64,000 nucleotides of DNA, from positions 126,765,030 to 126,829,029 of the forward strand of contig CP136067.1 in the NCBI GenBank assembly GCA_032622095.1, written 5' to 3'. Shown here in pieces: positions 58,715-64,000 of this stretch (position 1 is its first letter; the number at the start of each line of letters is the position of its first letter). This DNA comes from Siphonodentalium dalli. Taxonomy: Eukaryota; Mollusca; Scaphopoda; Gadilida; Siphonodentaliidae. The translations under genes were made by a program, and so were the position numbers. The notes under the pieces were generated by a model. That model ran no database searches and had not been told where the DNA came from. It saw nothing but the letters and a program-made list of their open reading frames with translations.

Positions 58715-59150
58715 TTCATGACAAAGTCAACCCGATAATCCATTGTGGCTATCGCCCATACGATTGTGATGTGGTTTGAATAGCTTTCAGGCATACCAAC
58801 ACAAGATAAATCACACAGTCAATCGCCCATACACGTGTGACGTGTACCAAAAGGCACTTAGTGAGTCCGGTTGCGTGACAAAAGAATACACACCGGTAAT
58901 CGACCATACGAGTGTGACGTGGTTTGAATAGCGTTCAGTTAAACTATCACACAGTCAATCGTCCATACACGTGTGACGTGTACCAAAAGGTACTTAATGA
59001 GTCCGTTCCGTGACAAAAGAATCTACACCGGTAATCGACCATACGAGTGTGACGTGGTTTGAATGGCTTTCAGTTAAACTATCACACGACAAATCACACA
59101 GTCAATCGTCCATACACGTGTGACGTGTACCAAAAGGCTTGAGGAACGTT
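58715..59150 (+). pseudogene. Degenerate C2H2 zinc-finger array, left arm
   Basis: Shifting frames read I-H-T-G-N-R-P-Y-E-C-D-V-V, N-R-P-Y-T-C-D-V-Y-Q-K-A-L-S-E-S-G and similar, i.e. the finger linker HTGxRPY and the C-x-x-C/KAFSxSG pattern. About six fingers lie 59-76 bp apart, against 84 bp for a full finger. The second Cys is Val or Tyr every time. Stops interrupt all frames. It is a captured and decayed gene fragment. Confidence 0.75.
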
Positions 59151-60284
59151 TCTGGGTGAACTGTGAACTTCATTTATTATATTTTGGCTTCAGTAAACGT
59201 GAATCAGTGGACGAGTTTGCATGACTGGTAGATTTAGAGATCTGGTATATTACTACAATTATAAGACTTTCTTTATAAACTACACACTTCAAGATTAAAA
59301 CTAATTGCTGAAATATAAGTGCATGCAATATTTCGGATCAGTGACCATTAACAATATAGACTACCATCTAGAATATGTACCTACATATATTGTGTTTTGA
59401 TATGTGTGTTTTGTTGTGTTCTGAGATATCTCAAAATAATTCATCATTGTTTTTATGTTAAGTTATCAGTCCACGCGAGACACCTCAACCTTCCCTGTAC
59501 ACCAATTAGTCTGACCCCAATTGATATGTGCAACATAGCAATAGTAAATATGTATACCATCATATATTGTCTTCATGATAGAATATTGATTTAATTTATT
59601 GACCATAATAAACAAAAAAGATTTAGACAGCAGAATTGTTGATGTGGATGAGAGGCGATAAGGGATCAAGCTAAACAATATTATACATAACTATTCAAGA
59701 AATATAGCGTCTAAGGATAAAGTTGACTAATTATTATTTAACTACATCAACAACATCGTTCCATTCATTCTTAATTTTGTTATGCGTTTCATTATGTATT
59801 GCTGTGACTGAAAATTGACAATAAAATTATTTGTATTCGTATATTGTGTTGAATAAATTTTGAAAGGAGACTGAACCTTTGGCATCAAGAACATTGAGAT
59901 TTGAAAGTTTAACTTTCCCTGTATAGCGACATAATGCCATCTACTCCGTTATTGTATATACTCAATCATCAGAGGATATGTGAACCCAACGGTTTCCACA
60001 CAACACATTACTTGGCCCCGTGTTTTATAGCTGGCCACGTTTGACGTAGTTCTAATATTTCGGTTATGTGACATAATTTCAATGATCGAAATTTGTTGTT
60101 AATGTCGCCTTCCAGAGACGAAGCTAATAAACCAAACATTTTCTGCTGTCCCTAAAGCGTCGGCGGATCACCTAATTTCGAGGGTATGAATATGCAATTA
60201 AAAGTGAGGCCAAATATACCAACTATGTTCCGTTGGAACTACTACATCACCTAATTTCGATGAACTATATACGTTGTCATGTTA

Positions 60285-60865
60285 CTGGACTGACAAAACG
60301 TCTTTTCTCACTCAATGTCACATCAAACTTCTTCTGACAAAGGTCGCACTTGTAAGGGCATTCAATGATGTGGGTTGTCATGCTGACTGGGAACAATCTT
60401 ATATACTCGTATGATTGGTCACCTATGTGTGCTAATAAGCTTAGGCAGGGAAACGGACCCACTAATGCCTTTTGGATCACGTCACAGTTGTATGGGCGAT
60501 GGCGCTGTAAATTATCTTGTGTTGGTATCACTGAAGGCTATTCGAACCACATCACATGCATATGGTCTATTACCGGTGTGGATTGTTTTGTCACGGAACC
60601 GGACTCACTAGGTGCCTTTTGGTACACGTCACATGTGTATAGGCGATTGACTGATTTATCTTGTGTTGGTATGACTGGAGGCTATTCAAACCACATCACA
60701 CTCGTATGGTCGATTACCGGTGTGTATTCTTTTGTCACGCAACCGGACTCGCTAAGTGCCTTTTGGTACACGTCACACGTGTATGGAAGATTGACTGTGA
60801 TTTCTCGTGTTGGTATGACTGAAAGCTATTCAAACAACGTCACACTCGTATGGTCGATTACAGGT
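60285..60865 (-). pseudogene. Degenerate C2H2 zinc-finger array, right arm
   Basis: Minus-strand frames give R-P-Y-N-C-D-V-I-Q-K-A-L, I-H-T-G-N-R-P-Y-A-C-D-V-V-R-I-A-F-S and others, mirroring the left arm. The innermost finger (near 60310-60350) still has C-P-Y-K-C-D-L-C-Q-K-K-F with both cysteines. Several stops and frameshifts. The long plus-strand frame across this arm is antisense noise. Confidence 0.75.
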
Positions 60866-61055
60866 GTGGAGACCAAGTTTTTTTTACTACAAAAGCTGGC
60901 GTTTTTTACATCAAAAGCGGAGACCTCACTTTACTACAAAAGCTGGCGATTTTATTACAACAGTGGTGAGGTACTTCAAAATCTGGCGTTTTTTACTTCA
61001 AAAGTGGAGAACTACTTCAAAAGTGGTCATTACTTCAAAAGCTGCATGGCATAAC

Positions 61056-61867
61056 ACATGGTTCAGGAATTTAGTTAGTGGTACATGTAGGTCAGAAAAA
61101 TTTATAGTAAACATTTGTATAACGTTATCCACTCTGAAGAGGCTCAAAATGGATACATGTATATACATGTACAAGAAATAAATATTAATTTAATTTACTT
61201 GCTCTTTTCAATTAACTTTCCACATCAAAATAAGAATCACTCACTTTTGATACATATTATATTGGTGAATATTCGATGTCTGAAACCTTTGTCTAAATTC
61301 ACTCGAGAATGTAATATGAAGACACACATTCTCAATTTGTTATACTCAACTTTGATGTCCAGTAAATAGTTTATTTGGAAATTTTATTTCGCTCGATCAC
61401 ACGCATGTGATATTGCTAATCAGGTTTTAAAAGGGCAACTGATATTCGGGCACATCTGTGTATGCCTTCCCATTTCTAAATCCTCTAGATTATCACCGAC
61501 CTCACTAACACTTAAAACTTGAAAATGTCAGCACCTGGCCGCATGCGTGTGAGATAGCATAAACACTGTATGATTAATATTGTGATTAGTATAACATTTG
61601 CATGCATATTTATATAACATGTATATATTTGTCATTTGTATATATACTCTCCTAAATTGAAGTTAACAATAAACTTATTGTGAAATTAAGAACTTGCCAT
61701 GATTGAACTAAGTACCAGTAACAAATTAAGACTATTGTTGTGTATGTCACAAGCATATGGGCGCATGCTTGGTATGAGATAATATACATAACAATAATAA
61801 TGCATGTTTGTATTCCGGTTGTCAGTTTATCACACGATTGTAATGGCGTGATTGAAAGATTTTGGAT
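61056..61867. repeat. Block Q, copy 2, part 2
   Basis: Resumes at CATGGTTCAGGAATTTAG and follows copy 1 to GATTGAAAGATTTTGGATCG. A second insert of about 245 bp (about 61098-61343) interrupts it between GTCAGAAA and TACTCAACTTTG; this insert is A/T-rich with no gene. Confidence 0.9.
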
Positions 61868-62322
61868 CGGGGACATGGCTAGAATATCTATCATTTAGAC
61901 TGGCCTCAATCTTTGCAAGAGAAATTTCCAACTGACACCCCCGACGGTTGGAAAATGTCCAACTGATGTTTAAAGTCGGAAAATATTATTTTCTTAAATT
62001 AATAAGCAGTTTTTGACTGGCCACAGGGGAGGGACCTAGATCATGTCACGAATCTCTACTCTTTTCTACACACACGGCACGTAGCCAAAGTAGAGATTCA
62101 TGACAATAAATTTCCAACTGATAGCAATTTCATTAAAACAAATTGATCAAAAGTAGGAAATATACAAATGTTGTTCTAAAAAGAATTTCCCATTAATAAA
62201 TTGTTGGAAAATAAAACTACAAGAACAATTGCAACCTACTGTTCCGTCAGACATGCAATATCCAACTGTTGACAAATTTGACCTGAGTTGGGGACATCCC
62301 CCCCCCCATCGCCATGTCCCTG
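61868..62322. mobile_element. hAT-like element, short third copy
   Basis: GGGGACATGGCTAGA at the left and CGCCATGTCCCTG at the right match the ends of 21189-22362. The inside has TTGGAAAATGTCCAACTGAT and GACTGGCCACAGGGGAGGGA. No clear 8-bp duplication. An inner inverted pair GTCACGAATCTCTACT / AGTAGAGATTCATGAC (about 62046-62104) is probably a small nested insertion. Confidence 0.75.
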
Positions 62323-63547
62323 CTTGGCCTATCAAATGTCCTTCTGTTATTACAGGAGTGTCAACTTTTCCACCAGTAACATACATGAGCGGTTGTATTT
62401 GTGATATGTTAGAACACCATCTCCCTAGCCCCCCCCCCCATCATGTCGACATTTGTATAAGATGTGTGTTGGCTAACACTGTGCCTTAAAAATCAATGAA
62501 ATCGCAAAATTTGTATTTAAAAACGCATATACTTAACCACAAAACTGGAAATTTTTATAATTTTTGTGATATTATTTGTCTTGGGATAAGTTCCATATAT
62601 GCTTAAACTTAACAGACACCATACACCACCAGTAGTTTTACAGGACAAAACAATGTTATACAAATGTATGTAGCGAGCATATGGACAAACTTCTCAACAC
62701 ACTCTGTATACTGGAACATGACAAACATCGCACAAAATTACCAGGTACACTTTCTTTTAAAAATGACACCACCGGGCATGTCATTCTAATAATAAAATAA
62801 CCCACTGTGATATTATGGTTGTTGGTGAATTTGGATTTAGTTAAAAATATTATGTTCACATAGTTGGCACCAATATTTTATTAATCAGAAGGCAATTACA
62901 TCATGGTGGAGTCTTTGGGTCTTATTTGGTTACCAGTACACTTTCTGTTAGACATACACCTTCACGTGTAACGTATGGCGCTTTCCAAACATACATGTAT
63001 ATAAGATTGTTCTATGCCATGATAAGATTTGTTGCACAGGAGACACAAATCTACATCAGCTTCATGGAGTGAATTCCTTAGTGACTACAGATTCAAGAAT
63101 CACTATACAGTGTACAAATGGGTTCTCCCCCAAAGACATCCATTGCACTCTTGAAACACTCAAATAGTTTGGAAAGAATCTTGAGTTTCCCAAAACTTCA
63201 TTCTAGTATTATAAGATGCAAATTCTTGAAAATCATTGGTCCTTGTTGTACATGTATATATTGTCTTTCCATTATGCGAGCTCGCAGGTCACACAAAACA
63301 TATTGGCTTTACAGTTCCATTTAATCACTGCTTGTGAATGTGAATTTTACACCTGTTCAAGGAAGTTGTCTGACAACATTTGCTAATTTATTCAGAATCC
63401 AGTACACGTGAGATCTCAGATCACAGAATTGAACTTCTGATAGATAGTGCATGTGATGAACAGGATGTATCGGTAGATCTGAAGCATCTCTGAAAAATCT
63501 GGAAAAATAGGGGAAAAAACACTGTAATAAGTATACATGTACATGCA
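62323..63547. other. Non-coding stretch
   Basis: No gene. 62520-62600 (CTTAACCACAAAACTGGAAA, then TTGTCTTGGGATAA) is another diverged relative of 55729-55800. 62660-62700 resembles 55185-55215. Confidence 0.5.
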
Positions 63548-63654
63548 CAGTAATGCCCTAATTAATCGACTCGACGAGAGCTTTCCTACTAAATACTGAA
63601 AATTTACCCATAATTATGCTGTGGTTATGGAGTCAATTAATTATGGCATTACTG
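63548..63654. mobile_element. Mariner-type MITE, relative of 14979-15195
   Basis: Ends CAGTAATGCC and GGCATTACTG, followed by TA on the right and CA on the left (decayed TA). Shares GAGAGCTTTCC and ACCCATAATTATG with 14979-15195. The centre is shorter and the arms more diverged. Confidence 0.8.
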
Positions 63655-64000
63655 TAGATGTAACATACAGTAAAGACCTGATAAATGAAATCACCTTCAA
63701 CTTTCGAAAGTTTGAACAGTAATTTTCTCTGTACATGAACATGAAATGACAGTACATGTGATGAAGTCGCTGATTTAAGAAACACTGAGAACGATTAGTG
63801 AGACTAATAAACAAAATATAATTCCTGATACCGGTATATATTCATCCATTTTTCAGAAATCTATAATTCTTTCAATCAAATAGCAATATTCTCAAACAAA
63901 AAGCAATGTTTTATTTCACTTTGTATACATTCATTTATTTATTCATTCCCTCATTTCAGCTCTAATGCGATTATCCTATTTAAAGATGCATAATCCGAAA
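63655..64000. other. Non-coding stretch
   Basis: AT-rich, no feature recognised. Confidence 0.4.

Larger units (their letters stand above)
58463..61063. mobile_element. Foldback element carrying zinc-finger relics
   Basis: Element 58471-61055, flanked by TCATGGTT (58463-58470) and ACATGGTT (61056-61063). Block Q copy 1 has a single uninterrupted TCATGGTT, so insertion with an 8-bp duplication (one mismatch) is directly shown. The ends are inverted: GTTACGCCAGCTTTTGAAGT and the complement of ...GGCATAAC. They contain arrays of units of about 20 bp (CGCCAGCTTTTGAAGTA, CCACTTTTGAAGTA) over about 200 bp. Next inward, both arms carry degenerate C2H2 finger sequence. The centre (about 59150-60285) has no recognised gene. 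No transposase. Confidence 0.92.

Noticed and set aside
58288-58794. 168-codon minus-strand open frame with repeated K-S-G-D-L and F-K-S-W blocks
   Set aside because: Encoded by the CTTTTGAAGTA end repeats of the foldback element and crosses its insertion boundary, so it cannot be an old gene.
60365-61054. 229-codon plus-strand open frame
   Set aside because: It is the antisense of the right zinc-finger arm and end repeats; the repeated phrases come from the repeats, and no domain matches in this direction.

Overview
The window looks like nuclear DNA of a marine invertebrate, most likely a lophotrochozoan (mollusc, annelid or brachiopod grade). The reasons are two intron-containing animal membrane-protein genes, standard eukaryotic splice signals, a divergent nicotinic-type receptor, and very many palindromic DNA transposons and LINE remains. 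There is no operon, rRNA gene, tRNA gene or CRISPR array that I can support. Coding density is very low: two host genes are convincing, and most other recognisable coding sequence belongs to decayed mobile elements.

Layout. 1-2.3 kb: a LINE 3' scrap, then the last exon of a nodulin-like MFS transporter. 2.4-5 kb: a (CCGT)n-bearing repeat and a 353-bp tandem satellite. 5-12 kb: mostly non-coding, with a 432-bp direct repeat and several short repeat families. 12.0-13.1 kb: a foldback element with 23-bp subterminal repeats. 15-16 kb: palindromic MITEs. 16.5-19.2 kb: a long array of units of about 165 bp. 21.2-22.4 kb: a hAT-like non-autonomous element with a perfect 8-bp target duplication. 23-24 kb: an ACGACAAA-type array. 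24.1-27.3 kb: a 3.1-kb element with exact terminal repeats and arrays of the palindrome TACCNNGGTA on a 20-bp period. 30.4-42.3 kb: a Cys-loop receptor gene in two exons, separated by an intron of about 10.4 kb packed with LINE fragments and palindromes. 45-46.3 kb: a second hAT-like copy. 47.5 kb to about 54 kb: a broken Ty3/gypsy-type retrotransposon. 55-62.5 kb: tandem blocks interrupted by MITEs and by a 2.6-kb foldback element that carries degenerate C2H2 zinc-finger sequence. 62.5-64 kb: non-coding, with one more MITE.

The two host genes encode plasma-membrane proteins (a transporter and a ligand-gated cation channel). Nothing in the sequence ties their functions together.

The most unusual signals are three unrelated-looking elements (12.0, 24.1 and 58.5 kb) that share one design: inverted ends built from arrays of short 20-23 bp repeats. 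Two insertions in the 55-62 kb blocks can be proven internally, because uninterrupted sister copies of their target sites lie in the same window.
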